Part shown: one piece after another, positions 44,041 to 53,436 of the stretch
Layout of the letters: every line of letters starts with the position of its first letter
How positions within the stretch are numbered: position 1 is the stretch's first letter
NCBI GenBank assembly: GCA_964591375.1
Contig: CAZQAU010000002.1
Span: 65,527 to 129,526, forward strand
Length of the DNA stretch: 64,000 nucleotides
Direction of reading: 5' to 3'
Origin: CAYYYG01 sp964591375
GTDB lineage: Bacteria > Patescibacteriota > Microgenomatia > UBA1406 > GWC2-37-13
The notes under the pieces: model-generated
What the model saw: only the letters and a program-made list of their open reading frames with translations
Databases searched by the model: none
What the model was told of the DNA's origin: nothing
Translations under genes and position numbers: made by a program

Positions 44041-44820
44041 TCATACTTTCAGTATAAGCATAATTATACCAAGTCCAATCCGATACCAGCCGAACAATGT
44101 CAAAGAATGTTTTTGCAGATATTGTAATAACCACTTAACAACAAAGTACGAGCTAATAAAAGTAAAAATAAATCCAAGAAAAAGAAGTCCCATATTATTC
44201 AAATTAGCTATAACAACTTCTCTCTCTTTATACAGATCATATAGAGATGCTGCAAAAATGGTCGGAATAGAAAGTATAAATGAATACCGTGCTGATTCGT
44301 CTCGTTTATATCCTAAAAACATCATTGCAATTATTACTGTACCTGCCCGTGAAACTCCAGGAACTACCGCTAACGACTGAATAACTCCTACAATAAAAGC
44401 CTGTTTGTATGTCAGTTTGGTGATTTCATTATTCAACAGTATTTTTTTCTTTTTAACGAAAAATTCTATTATAAGAAAAATGATCCCAAATAAAATAAAA
44501 ACAAAAATCATTAGATTTGGACTCTCAAAAAAAACATTTTTGATAACTTTATATAGTACCAGGCCAATCACTGCTGTGGGAAAAAATGAAATGAGTGTTT
44601 TTTTAATTAATTGCTTATCTTTCCAAATTGAGGAATAATAGATAAGTACTACAGATAAAATAGCGCCTGCTTGTATGAAAACTTCAAAAAGTTTAGCAAA
44701 CTCATTCTGTTCTATGCCAAGGAGGTTAGCTGTTTGAATCAGATGAAATGTTGATGAAATTGGCAAAAATTCAGTTATGCCTTCAATAATTGAGAGGATT
44801 AGCACATGTATTATTTGCAT
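44041..44820 (-). CDS. uppP: Undecaprenyl-diphosphatase
   Basis: 259 residues, eight hydrophobic segments. Signature EGITEFLPISSTFHL near the N-terminus (E17, E21-type acidic residues, SST) and PGVSRAGTVI in the second repeat; both belong to the UppP/BacA active site. Recycles the lipid carrier after peptidoglycan and polysaccharide synthesis. Usual residue in SSTGHL is Gly; here Phe. The ATG lies exactly six bases after a TACAAT box. Divergent from the GT4 gene. Confidence 0.93.
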   Translation of the reverse strand: MQIIHVLILSIIEGITEFLPISSTFHLIQTANLLGIEQNEFAKLFEVFIQAGAILSVVLIYYSSIWKDKQLIKKTLISFFPTAVIGLVLYKVIKNVFFESPNLMIFVFILFGIIFLIIEFFVKKKKILLNNEITKLTYKQAFIVGVIQSLAVVPGVSRAGTVIIAMMFLGYKRDESARYSFILSIPTIFAASLYDLYKEREVVIANLNNMGLLFLGFIFTFISSYFVVKWLLQYLQKHSLTLFGWYRIGLGIIMLILKV

Positions 44821-44826
44821 GAGGAT

Positions 44827-44832
44827 ATTGTA
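44827..44832 (-). promoter_or_regulatory. -10 box of uppP, leaderless spacing
   Basis: TACAAT on the minus strand with exactly six bases before the ATG at 44820. Confidence 0.6.
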
Positions 44833-44873
44833 CTATATCTAGCTTCATATATGCCACATTCGCCCCGCTCTGG

Positions 44874-44879
44874 TACAAT
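44874..44879 (+). promoter_or_regulatory. -10 box of the GT4 gene, leaderless spacing
   Basis: TACAAT, seven bases before the ATG at 44887; a TATAAT overlaps its end (44879-44884) but is too close to the ATG. Confidence 0.5.
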
Positions 44880-44886
44880 ATAATTA

Positions 44887-46008
44887 ATGAAAATTGCTTT
44901 AGTTCATGATCAACTACAAGAGTTTGGAGGGGCTGAAAGAGTTTTAGTTGCTTTGAAAAAAATGTTTCCGGAAGCCGACGTTTTTACCTCACTATATACA
45001 CCTTCGAAACTCGGTGTTCATGCAAAATATATTCAAACATGGAATATTACGACATCCTGGGCAGATAAAATAAGTATTATTAAGCGTTTTTATTCGCCCT
45101 TGCGGTTTATTACGCCTTTAATTTGGGAAAGTTTTGATTTTAAAGGTTATGATTTGGTTATTTCTTCCTCTGGCGGGTATATGAGTAAGGGAATAATTAC
45201 TCGACCTGAAACTCTTCATATTTGTTACCTGCATCATCAGCCACGATATCTATATTACTATGAAACGGCTTTGGAATGGCAAAAATATTTTTTGGTAAGA
45301 GTATATGGTCATCTCATTAATCATAAGCTTCGTATGTGGGATTACTTATCTTCTCAGAGGCCTGATTTTTTTATTGCTAACTCTCAAGAGACAAAAAGAA
45401 GAATTGAAAAATTATATCGTCGTGACTCAGTTGTCATATATCCACCGGTAAGTATTCCTGACAGCACAGATGTTTTAAATTCACCAAATCAGAACGATTA
45501 TTATCTTACCGTGTCAAGATTGGCTCGGGCAAAGCATATCGATATACTCATTCACGCAGCCAACAAAGAAAAATTTAAATTAAAAATTGTTGGAACTGGT
45601 CGTGATGAAGAATATCTGAAAGGTATCGCAGGACCAACAGTAGAATTTTTAGGTAATGTGACAGACGAAAAATTACCAGAAATATATGCCTCTGCCAAAG
45701 CATTTTTATTTGCTTCAGTTGATGAAGAGTTCGGTATAGCCCCCATTGAAGCGATGGGATACGGATTGCCAGTAATTGCATACTCTTCAGGCGGACTTCC
45801 TGAAACAGTACATAATGGAAAAAATGGATATTTATATACTCAGTTACAAGAGAATTCGCTAATTGAGGCCATACAAAAAATACAATCACTTTCTGAGTCA
45901 GAATATACACATATGAAAAAACAAGCCCGAACTGAGGCTGAAAAATATTCGTTTACAGTATTTAGTAAAAATATACAAGAATTCATTCAATCAAAACAGC
46001 ATGCCTGA
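44887..46008 (+). CDS. Glycosyltransferase family 4
   Basis: 373 residues, GT-B fold. N-terminal acceptor domain with HDQLQEFGGAERVL and the C-terminal donor domain with VSRLARAKHIDILI, LKIVGTGRDEEYL, FLGNVTDEKLPEIYASA and SVDEEFGIAPIEAMGYGLP (the EX7E motif region, E-F-G-I-x-P-I-E). Transfers an activated sugar, probably to a lipid-linked or surface glycan precursor; substrate unknown. Overlaps mutM by eight bases. Confidence 0.92.
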   Translation: MKIALVHDQLQEFGGAERVLVALKKMFPEADVFTSLYTPSKLGVHAKYIQTWNITTSWADKISIIKRFYSPLRFITPLIWESFDFKGYDLVISSSGGYMSKGIITRPETLHICYLHHQPRYLYYYETALEWQKYFLVRVYGHLINHKLRMWDYLSSQRPDFFIANSQETKRRIEKLYRRDSVVIYPPVSIPDSTDVLNSPNQNDYYLTVSRLARAKHIDILIHAANKEKFKLKIVGTGRDEEYLKGIAGPTVEFLGNVTDEKLPEIYASAKAFLFASVDEEFGIAPIEAMGYGLPVIAYSSGGLPETVHNGKNGYLYTQLQENSLIEAIQKIQSLSESEYTHMKKQARTEAEKYSFTVFSKNIQEFIQSKQHA

Positions 46009-46840
46009 GTTACCAGAAGTTGAGACAATTCGTAATATATTAAAAACCGATATAGTCGGTAAAAAAATTGCTGGTATTGATATAAGAGAAGAAAAACAGT
46101 TCATTGGTATAATATCTGATATTATCGGAGCTACTATTATTGATGTAATCCGTCGTGGTAAAGTAGTCATTCTAAAGCTTTCTAATAATAAATTTACTAG
46201 TATTCATTTAAAACTTACCGGTCAACTACTATTTTCAAAAAATAAGAATGAGGCTGTGTTCAAAAACCCGATTCCACTTGCATATACTAATAAAATGCCC
46301 GGAAAAACAACCAGTGTCATTATCTTTTTTGATGATAATTCAGCTCTTTTTTTTAACGACCTACGAAAATTTGGTTGGGTAAAGGTGGGAACAGAACCGG
46401 AAGGTCCTAAATCGGTAGATGTGTTCTCTACCGATTTTACTGAAGAAAAACTTTCTCAACAACTCATAAAATCTAAAAAACCCATCAAAGTATTATTGAT
46501 GGATCAGGAAGCAATGGCTGGTATTGGTAATATTTATGCTAACGATTCTCTTTTTGTCGCCGGAATTCATCCAGAACGCAAAGCAAATAGCTTATCAACT
46601 GCCGAAATTCATAAACTGTATCTGGCAGTACAAGAGATAATTGCAGAAGGGGTTCGTTATAAAGGATCTTCAGCCAAAGATGAAATATATATTCTTCCCG
46701 ATGGTTCCAAAGGCTCTTATCAAAATTATTTTAAAACATATCATCGAGAGAACAAACCGTGTGTTAGATGCGGGTCCATGATCGTAAGAATTAAACAAGC
46801 GGGAAGAAGCAGTTTCGTTTGTCTACAATGTCAGAAATGA
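46001..46840 (+). CDS. mutM: Formamidopyrimidine-DNA glycosylase
   Basis: 279 residues. Begins MPELPEVETIRNIL, so the catalytic N-terminal proline (P2) and E3 are present. Later features: the H2TH region around MAGIGNIYANDSLFVAGIHP, the SSAKDEIYILPDGSKGSYQN loop, and a C-terminal zinc finger CVRCGSMIVR ... CLQCQK with four cysteines. Removes oxidised purines such as 8-oxoguanine. Eight bases overlap with the glycosyltransferase gene; this linkage is probably just operon packing. Confidence 0.96.
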   Translation: MPELPEVETIRNILKTDIVGKKIAGIDIREEKQFIGIISDIIGATIIDVIRRGKVVILKLSNNKFTSIHLKLTGQLLFSKNKNEAVFKNPIPLAYTNKMPGKTTSVIIFFDDNSALFFNDLRKFGWVKVGTEPEGPKSVDVFSTDFTEEKLSQQLIKSKKPIKVLLMDQEAMAGIGNIYANDSLFVAGIHPERKANSLSTAEIHKLYLAVQEIIAEGVRYKGSSAKDEIYILPDGSKGSYQNYFKTYHRENKPCVRCGSMIVRIKQAGRSSFVCLQCQK

Positions 46841-46960
46841 CAGTTACACCCGGACAAAGATATTTACAGAGATCATCATATTTTGCAAATTAAATATTTT
46901 GATTTCATAAAATCTTCGCCCGAGTGGCTTGTGTCGATTGTAACAAGTTACCTTCTCAAA

Positions 46961-47065
46961 CTATCTTCTCAACAAAAAGCCTATATCTATGTTGAAATAA
47001 AGCAAACACCATAATAATACTGCGCTCAGAAATACTATCCAAAATAACCCCATATACCTTTGCAT
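46961..47065 (-). CDS. Candidate 34-residue membrane protein
   Basis: A short frame from ATG at 47065 to TAG at 46961. It encodes 34 residues with one hydrophobic helix (GLFWIVFLSAVLLWCLLYF) flanked by MQRYM and a C-terminal LLRR. The ATG has a strong Shine-Dalgarno, GAAAGGAG, six bases upstream (minus-strand equivalent at 47071-47082). It lies 54 bases after the stop of the polytopic glycosyltransferase gene, on the same strand, and a TATACT box lies in between. No homologue is recognised. Translation is likely but unproven. Confidence 0.5.
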   Translation of the reverse strand: MQRYMGLFWIVFLSAVLLWCLLYFNIDIGFLLRR

Positions 47066-47119
47066 GAGTAACTCCTTCTTTCCTTATATGTCACACAAGC
47101 ACACATAGTATAACAGAGA

Positions 47120-48462
47120 CTATAAAAACGGAGTCCAATCACCTATAGGCATGATATTGTAGACCACAAAATCCCAAGCATACATATATATAGCAGGTAA
47201 TANNNNNNNNNNNNNNNNNNNNNNNNNNNNNNNNNNNNNNNNNNNNNNNNNNNNNNNNNNNNNNNNNNNNNNNNNNNNNNNNNNNNNNNNNNNNNNNNNN
47301 NNGGCATGATATTGTAGACCACAAAATCCCAAGCATACATATATATAGCAGGTAATAACAATAGCATAACAATGAGAAATTTTTTGGAGGTAAAAAATTT
47401 CTCGAATGCAATACAGGCAAATGGCCATAGTGGGAGCATATAGCGGGAAAGATCCCTGTGCTGAACAAACATTGCAGCACTTAAAAATACAAAACTAAAA
47501 TAAAAAAAACTCCGATATTTTGAACTCCATAAAAATATAACGGAAAGTAAATATATACCAAAATATAAAACTATATCCTCAAGCCATGCTGTCCCTACCC
47601 ATTTTTGTTGAAAATTAAAAGCCGAAAAAAGATATGGCATCGGTACAACACCATTTGTATGAAAATAAGCCAAAAAATCATTATATCTGTAGTGGTAAAA
47701 AATAAATACAGTAATTAGGCCGATTGGAATTAGCAATAGTCCAAGCATATTCCAGGTGAAAATTGGTTTTAAAGACTTGGAAAGATGATGGTTTTCAATA
47801 GTCGATTTAAAAAAAGTACGGAAATATGTGATCGGTTCAGTGAGCACTAACAAATACGCAAAGAATAATAAAATTCCCGGTGTTTTCGTCATAGCAGACA
47901 ATCCACCAAAAACACCTGCTAAAACATAATTTTTGCGTTCAAAAAAAAGTACTGAGATTACCACCATAAACATAAACAAGGTCTCCGGTGCGCCCACCGA
48001 ACGAATAATAAGAAACCTGGGCAAAAATAGCAAAACAAGACTTAACAGTAGAGGCTTTTGAGATAAATTAAATTTTTTAAGTAAATAATAGAATGAAGTA
48101 ACTAGCGCACAGGTGAAAAAGACATTCACTAAAACTAAGGATCGTGTGTAACCTATAAAGGAAAAAATCCTAATAAAAATGGGATAAAGAGGCAAATGAG
48201 CAGCAAAATAACCCGCACTTAGAGGAAGTGAAATTATTAAACCTTTGCCTGGTATATCGATGAGATTAGGATCGTACAATGTTTTAGCAGGAATAATATA
48301 GAGAGGTCCGTCAAAACTACCGTATATATACTTAAAATCAGATGCGTCTATTCTAATACCTAGCCATAGGGTAATTCTGAGCAAAAATGGCAACCAAAGT
48401 ACTAAAGTACTTAGTATTACTGCAAAAATTAAGGTAAAATAACTACGTATGTCTTTTGACAT
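47120..48462 (-). CDS. Polytopic mannosyltransferase-like membrane protein (PIG-V/GT39-like), interrupted by an assembly gap
   Basis: With the gap and one duplicated flank removed (155 bases), the frame is 1188 bases, 395 residues, ending ...YNIMPIGDWTPFL. About nine hydrophobic helices. Acidic residues after the first helix (IDASDFKYIYGSFDGPLY) and GGLSAMTKTPGILLFFAYLL resemble PIG-V/GT-C transferases, which move sugars from polyprenyl phosphates. The assignment is by topology and is not certain. As given, the frame appears to run into a different frame at the gap; that is the artefact. A TATAAA box lies five bases before its ATG at 48462. Divergent from the next gene. Confidence 0.65.
47203..47302. 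other. Assembly gap of 100 Ns with duplicated 55-base flanks
   Basis: 47148-47202 and 47303-47357 are identical, the same 55-base length as at the first gap. Most likely an unmerged contig overlap. Confidence 0.93.
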
Positions 48463-48488
48463 ATTTTTTTATAACCCACATTAATTAT

Positions 48489-49946
48489 ATGATTAAGGAT
48501 ATTCTATCAAAAAATAAACTTCCCATCCTGACAATGCTCGCAGCTATTGTGCTTAGATTTTATAAAATTGGTCCTTTTACAATATTTTTATCAGATCAAG
48601 GACGTGATGCTGTGATTGTTAAACGAATAGTTACTCTTGAGCATTTACCCGCCATTGGCCCGCCGACTTCAATCGGGCATGTTTTTCTAGGTCCATTTTA
48701 TTATTATCTGATTGCGCCCTTCTTATGGTTAGCTCGTTTAAACCCAATCGGTATGTCTGTAGGAATGGCAATTTTATCGGTAGTTGGCTTATTTGCATGC
48801 TATTTAATAGCCAGAAAAGAATACAACAAAAAAATTGCAGATTTGTTCCTTATTTTTTCCTCATTTTCATTTATCAGTATTGATTATTCTCGTTTTTCCT
48901 GGAATCCTAACCCTTTACCCTTTTTTAGTTTCATTACTATATATTTTGCCACAATGATGTTTAAATCCCGTAAAATTTTATATGGGTTTCTCATGGGATC
49001 ATTTTTAGCTTTGTCCATACAGCTACATTATCTGGCTATTTTATTAGCCCTACCAATCGGTATCGCAGCTATTTACTCAATCGTAAAAAATAAGCAAAGG
49101 CTGAAAACAATTCTTACAATTGGCAGTAGTATACTTGGATTTATTTTCTTTTCTTCACCTCTCATATTGTTCGATTTAAAACATCAGTTTATTAATTCAA
49201 AGAGTTTAATTGCTTTGTTTCAGAAAGAACGTGTCGTTACTGATAGTTCATTTACTTCACGCTTTCAGGATACCGTGAGTGCTTTTTTTCAACATATTTT
49301 GCAAATACCTATATCTCATGTGATGGGACTTTTTTTATTGGTTTCTTTTATCGGTATGTACCTATTTCTGACTCGCCGGCACTATAAAATGTTTGATTTG
49401 TTACATGCTGGTAATATTGTTTGTTATTTGCTAGGATTTGGACTTCTACAGAGTTATCGCCACCCGCATTATTATATGAATATCTACTTCAGTCTTTTTT
49501 TTATCGGAGGGATAATATTTTATAACCTATATAATAAAAATCTCGTTTCAAAATTACTTGTAACGATATTATTATTCAGTTACATCGGAATAAATGCGAA
49601 AAATTATTATTATTTTACGAGAGAACCAAATAACCAGGTCAAACACGCTCAAACAGTAGCAAATTTTCTCGCACCTAAAATAAATAATAAACCTTATAAT
49701 ATTGCAACATGGCCTATAGACTTTACAGAAGATAATTACCTATATTTCCTTGAATTAAGGGGATTAGTGCCTGCAGACAGGGAAAAGGTAGAGGTGACAG
49801 ACCAAATGTTTGTCTTGTGTAATACAGCACCCTGTAGTATAATAAATTCACCCTCATGGAACATATCCATGTTTGGCAAAGCTAAAGTTGCTGAAAAATG
49901 GGAAATTGAAAGAATAAAAATTTATAAACTAGTACATGACATCTGA
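48489..49946 (+). CDS. Polytopic glycosyltransferase-like membrane protein (GT39-like)
   Basis: 485 residues, about ten helices. The N-terminal loop DQGRDAVIVKRIV and GPPTSIGHVFLGPFYYYLI, with an acidic residue and a proline-rich part, is typical of a GT-C subgroup common in Microgenomates. Likely moves a sugar from a polyprenyl phosphate on the outer face of the membrane. The ATG at 48489 was chosen over the in-frame upstream one at 48456, which would overlap the divergent gene. It overlaps the GT2 gene by 11 bases. Confidence 0.72.
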   Translation: MIKDILSKNKLPILTMLAAIVLRFYKIGPFTIFLSDQGRDAVIVKRIVTLEHLPAIGPPTSIGHVFLGPFYYYLIAPFLWLARLNPIGMSVGMAILSVVGLFACYLIARKEYNKKIADLFLIFSSFSFISIDYSRFSWNPNPLPFFSFITIYFATMMFKSRKILYGFLMGSFLALSIQLHYLAILLALPIGIAAIYSIVKNKQRLKTILTIGSSILGFIFFSSPLILFDLKHQFINSKSLIALFQKERVVTDSSFTSRFQDTVSAFFQHILQIPISHVMGLFLLVSFIGMYLFLTRRHYKMFDLLHAGNIVCYLLGFGLLQSYRHPHYYMNIYFSLFFIGGIIFYNLYNKNLVSKLLVTILLFSYIGINAKNYYYFTREPNNQVKHAQTVANFLAPKINNKPYNIATWPIDFTEDNYLYFLELRGLVPADREKVEVTDQMFVLCNTAPCSIINSPSWNISMFGKAKVAEKWEIERIKIYKLVHDI

Positions 49947-50727
49947 TCTCAAAATATCACTTATAGTCCCCTGCTACAATGAGGAAGCCAATATACAAGC
50001 TGGTACATTAGACAAAATCGGTGTCTTTACTGAGAACGACAATCGTTTTACTGAAATTTTGCTTGTGGATGATGGTTCTTCCGACAACTCAAAAGAATTA
50101 ATAAAAAAACAGTATCTTACTAAATACCCGAAGTTTCAACTCATTGAAAACAATCATTCTGGAAAAGCATTTGCCATCATTACTGGTATTCGCCGTAGCA
50201 GATCGCAGTATGTTATGTTCTCTGATTTTGACCTTGCTACACCGATTGAAGAAGCTGAAAAGCTTATTTTAGGTATTGGTGAAGGATATCAGGTAGTAAT
50301 CGGCTCGAGAAATACAGAACGTAAAGGTGCTCCGATTGCTCGCAAAATCTTATCCTTTGGATCGATTGTTATTCGTAATATTCTGATGGGATCCCACGGG
50401 ATTAAAGACACTCAGTGCGGATTTAAACTTTTTAAACGTGATGTTGCATTGGAAGTAATAGATAAACTTAAAGTATTTAAAGAAGAACATATTATTTCAA
50501 CTCCATCCGTAACCGCAGGATTTGATATTGAATTTTTGTTTATTGCTCAGCGTCTGGGTTGCAAAATTAAAGAGGTACCGGTACAGTGGCGTCATGTAGA
50601 ATCAAAACGAGTAAATTTCATAAAAGACGCTGTGGAGACTATTCAAGATCTGCTTAAAATCCGTATCAATGAGTTTTCTAATTCATACGACTTCGCAAAA
50701 AAAAAGTACCTAGTCGATATGCTATAA
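49936..50727 (+). CDS. Glycosyltransferase family 2, ALG5/DPG-synthase-like
   Basis: 263 residues, no transmembrane segment. SLIVPCYNEEANIQ, LLVDDGSSDNS, VMFSDFDLATP (acidic DxD-type), GSRNTERKGA and GIKDTQCGFKLFKRDVA fit the dolichyl-phosphate glucosyltransferase branch. It is expected to make a polyprenyl-phosphate hexose, the donor for the GT-C enzymes on either side. Overlaps the preceding gene by 11 bases, consistent with one transcription unit. Confidence 0.88.
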   Translation: MTSDLKISLIVPCYNEEANIQAGTLDKIGVFTENDNRFTEILLVDDGSSDNSKELIKKQYLTKYPKFQLIENNHSGKAFAIITGIRRSRSQYVMFSDFDLATPIEEAEKLILGIGEGYQVVIGSRNTERKGAPIARKILSFGSIVIRNILMGSHGIKDTQCGFKLFKRDVALEVIDKLKVFKEEHIISTPSVTAGFDIEFLFIAQRLGCKIKEVPVQWRHVESKRVNFIKDAVETIQDLLKIRINEFSNSYDFAKKKYLVDML

Positions 50728-50887
50728 GTCTCAATTTTCCTCTGCTAATTATCTTTAAAGTTATTTTTTTTGTTGTCACGATAGTTTCCCATTTTTTTGA
50801 ATTTGATAAATGATAAAATCTATAAGCTTATATTCATAGAGATAATAGATGTTCTCTGGAAGTTACTGTATGATTAATATACTTGCT

Positions 50888-52357
50888 ATGAAACTGACAC
50901 GTTTAATAACACATGCACCGATTATTATTTTTCTGCTATTTTACTCATTTATAATCAGCTATAAAGTAATATCGCACCCAACCCCTTTTTATGACTGGGA
51001 TGAAAGCATCTATGTACAAGTAGGACGTGAAATGATACAAAATAAATCACTAGTGCCACTCTGGCAAGGTAAAGAATGGTTGGAGAAACCACCACTTGTA
51101 CCCTTCATGTATGGACTGCTTCAACTCTTACCTATAGCTCCAGAAATCTCAACACGCATATTCAGTTTATTTTTGGCAATAACAGCGCTGGGATTTGTAT
51201 ACGCATGGATATATAAACTTTTCGCATCAAATATTGGAAAGCTTTCAAGCTGTATGTTTGCGACCGCTGTTTGTGCATTGATAGCTTTTAATCCTTTATT
51301 TATACAAAAGGCACAGATAGTTAATACCGATGTATGGTTGATTATCGGTTTTTTGGGTTACTTGCTTGTTTACCCACATTTTGGTTGGGGGTTGTTTTTC
51401 TTATTTATAGGAGTTTTCAGTAAATCGCTTCTAGGATTTTATCCCGCAATAATGATGGCCACTTATACGTTATATCAACATGTCATTAATAAAAAAAGCG
51501 TGAAGGAAAAGACATTAAAAGCTCTAAAAATGATCAGTATACAGATCGGATTTCTTTTTCTATGGTATATTCTTATGCTTTTGTTGTATAAAAATGAGTT
51601 TATTAATGTACATTTTAGAGATCACTTATTAAGGAGAGTAACTCAATCTGTTGAATCAAAATTCGGTAAAAGAACTTTTTATTTTGACCTTATTATTGAG
51701 TATTTTGGATATTTTTCCCTTGTAACGTTATTTAGCCTTGGGACATTATTGTTTAAATGGATGAAAAAGCGCATCAGTGATGAATATTTATTTAAATTGC
51801 TATTCTTACTCCCTTACTTCTTATTTCTTAACCTCACTAAAACTAAAATTGCTTGGTATGTGATTCCGGCTATTCCTCAAGCTGCATTACTGATTGCTTA
51901 TCCAACTACTCTTTTAAAAAAAGTTAAACCTTTGGTTCTAATTATTAGTCTCCTAATTATTTGTGCAGTAACATACAAAGGAATTTACAAAGATAAATTC
52001 TTTACAAGCTTTTATTCTGAATATGATAATTATTATCGTATGTCTATATATGCGAAGGATAACTGCAGTAAACTGTATGTTCTGCTTGATGGGGGTAGCC
52101 GCAATACTCACGATACTCTACAAAAGTTAGGGCTATTGTTATCTACCACAGAAATTTATGGCAATCATCCGGCTGTTTTATATTACTTTGGTAAAAAAAC
52201 TCAATATGTATTTACGGTTCAAGACGCTCAGAATATATTGAAGAATAATAAGCCTGGTGAATGTATGTCTGTTGAAAAAACTGATTTAACCGAAATAACA
52301 CAAAACACGGCAGTTCAAATTCGAAAAAATTTCACATCAATAGTTTTAAGTGAATAA
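50888..52357 (+). CDS. GT39-type membrane glycosyltransferase (ArnT/PMT-like)
   Basis: About 489 residues, ten or more helices. The acidic loop after helix 1 reads YDWDESIYVQVGREM, and EKPPLVPFMYGLL follows, the classical signature of polyprenyl-phosphate sugar:acceptor transferases such as ArnT. Three in-frame ATGs are possible starts (50849, 50870, 50888); the last begins directly before the signal-like helix and is preferred, but the others add only 6-13 residues. It completes the glycan cluster with the GT2 upstream. Confidence 0.85.
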   Translation: MKLTRLITHAPIIIFLLFYSFIISYKVISHPTPFYDWDESIYVQVGREMIQNKSLVPLWQGKEWLEKPPLVPFMYGLLQLLPIAPEISTRIFSLFLAITALGFVYAWIYKLFASNIGKLSSCMFATAVCALIAFNPLFIQKAQIVNTDVWLIIGFLGYLLVYPHFGWGLFFLFIGVFSKSLLGFYPAIMMATYTLYQHVINKKSVKEKTLKALKMISIQIGFLFLWYILMLLLYKNEFINVHFRDHLLRRVTQSVESKFGKRTFYFDLIIEYFGYFSLVTLFSLGTLLFKWMKKRISDEYLFKLLFLLPYFLFLNLTKTKIAWYVIPAIPQAALLIAYPTTLLKKVKPLVLIISLLIICAVTYKGIYKDKFFTSFYSEYDNYYRMSIYAKDNCSKLYVLLDGGSRNTHDTLQKLGLLLSTTEIYGNHPAVLYYFGKKTQYVFTVQDAQNILKNNKPGECMSVEKTDLTEITQNTAVQIRKNFTSIVLSE

Positions 52358-52365
52358 TTTTTCAG

Positions 52366-53412
52366 TTAGCGGGTAAATTCTTTTACATTACTTTTATTAA
52401 TATAAAACTGTGTGCCTTGTCCGCTTACAATTTTATATGCAGCTTTCCGAACCATTCCTTCAATAATACGTTCGAGACTTCGGATACCTGGTTCAAAACC
52501 CAAAGGACGCACTATTTCTCCCCATAAAGCATCATCTATTGTAAGCTGATCTGGTGTGAGCCCGATATCTTTGAGATATTTAGGAACTAAATAAGTTTTA
52601 CCTATGGCAATTTTATCTTCATCTGTATAGGAAGGCATTTGTATTAATTCCATACGGTCTATTACGGCGGTAGCTACATTAGTCGTATTATTGGCCGTTG
52701 CAACAAACAACGCATGAGAAAGGTCAAATGGATAATCGATAAAGTAATCAAAGAAATGTGAATTCTGACCTGGATCAAGAATTTCGAGCAATGCTCCCAT
52801 TACAGCCGGTCGCACTTCTGGACTAACACGATCAAGTTCGTCCAAAAGTATAACCGGATTACGGGTACCGGCTATACGTACGGAACGTATAATAAGACCT
52901 GGCTCAGCTTCTGGACTTATCTTTGCTTGCCCTCTCAAATCGCCTGCCGAGGCAAGACCACCAAAAGCTATATGGATAAAGGATCTATTTAATGCCTGGG
53001 CTAACGATTTAGCGAAAGTAGTTTTACCTGTACCTGCTAAACCTGTAAAAAAAAGAGAAGGTGCATGATAGGTAGTAGATTGCATCTTTTGTTTTTCCAG
53101 TATTAAAACCGATAAATATTCCAAAATACGACTTTTCACCGTTTCTAGTCCATAGTGATGACTATCTAAAATAGATTTTGCTTTATGTATATCTAATGTA
53201 TCTTCTGATTCTTTTTCCCATGGTAGTGCAGAAATCCAGTCAATATATTTTTCTGTAACATCAAGCTGGCTAAGATTTCCGCCATATTTCAGAGCCATCA
53301 TTATTCTTTCGATTTGCTGTTGTGCTTTTTCCTTCAAATTGGCAGGCACAACTGCTCCCTGCAACTTCGTTTTTAATCGTTCTACCTCTGACAAACCACT
53401 TTGATTATCCAT
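52366..53412 (-). CDS. Lon-like AAA+ ATPase without substrate-binding and protease domains
   Basis: 348 residues. It aligns with the middle of Lon: WISALPWEKESEDTLDIHKA, HYGLETVKSRILEYLSVLIL, Walker A GLAGTGKTT (about residues 117-125), Walker B VILLDELDRVS, sensor-1 ATANNT, arginine region DRMELIQMPSYTDEDK and FEPGIRSLERIIEGMVRKAA. The Lon N-terminal domain and the Ser-Lys protease domain are absent, and no protease fragment is adjacent. Its codon use matches neighbours. Divergent from groES, sharing a 98-base spacer. Possibly an unfoldase or regulator; function is inferred only. Confidence 0.8.
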   Translation of the reverse strand: MDNQSGLSEVERLKTKLQGAVVPANLKEKAQQQIERIMMALKYGGNLSQLDVTEKYIDWISALPWEKESEDTLDIHKAKSILDSHHYGLETVKSRILEYLSVLILEKQKMQSTTYHAPSLFFTGLAGTGKTTFAKSLAQALNRSFIHIAFGGLASAGDLRGQAKISPEAEPGLIIRSVRIAGTRNPVILLDELDRVSPEVRPAVMGALLEILDPGQNSHFFDYFIDYPFDLSHALFVATANNTTNVATAVIDRMELIQMPSYTDEDKIAIGKTYLVPKYLKDIGLTPDQLTIDDALWGEIVRPLGFEPGIRSLERIIEGMVRKAAYKIVSGQGTQFYINKSNVKEFTR

Positions 53413-53436
53413 AATATTAGCAGACTAATAATCCAC

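Noticed and set aside
43850..44380. Open frame of 176 codons on the plus strand across the two tRNA genes
   Set aside because: It is antisense to tRNA-Ala and tRNA-Arg and to the end of uppP. The N-terminus (LPRIELGSWQ-like) is the usual translation of antisense tRNA.
46912..46955. tRNA-like fragment (cccgagtggcttgtgt)
   Set aside because: It resembles a Ser/Leu D arm but has no pairing acceptor or T arm.
47143..47430. Frameshift or pseudogene at the 3' end of the glycosyltransferase
   Set aside because: Collapsing the duplicated flanks and the Ns restores a continuous frame.
50740..50790. Weak hairpin with a T-run after the GT2 gene
   Set aside because: The stem is only CTTTAAAG with loose surroundings; not convincing as a terminator.
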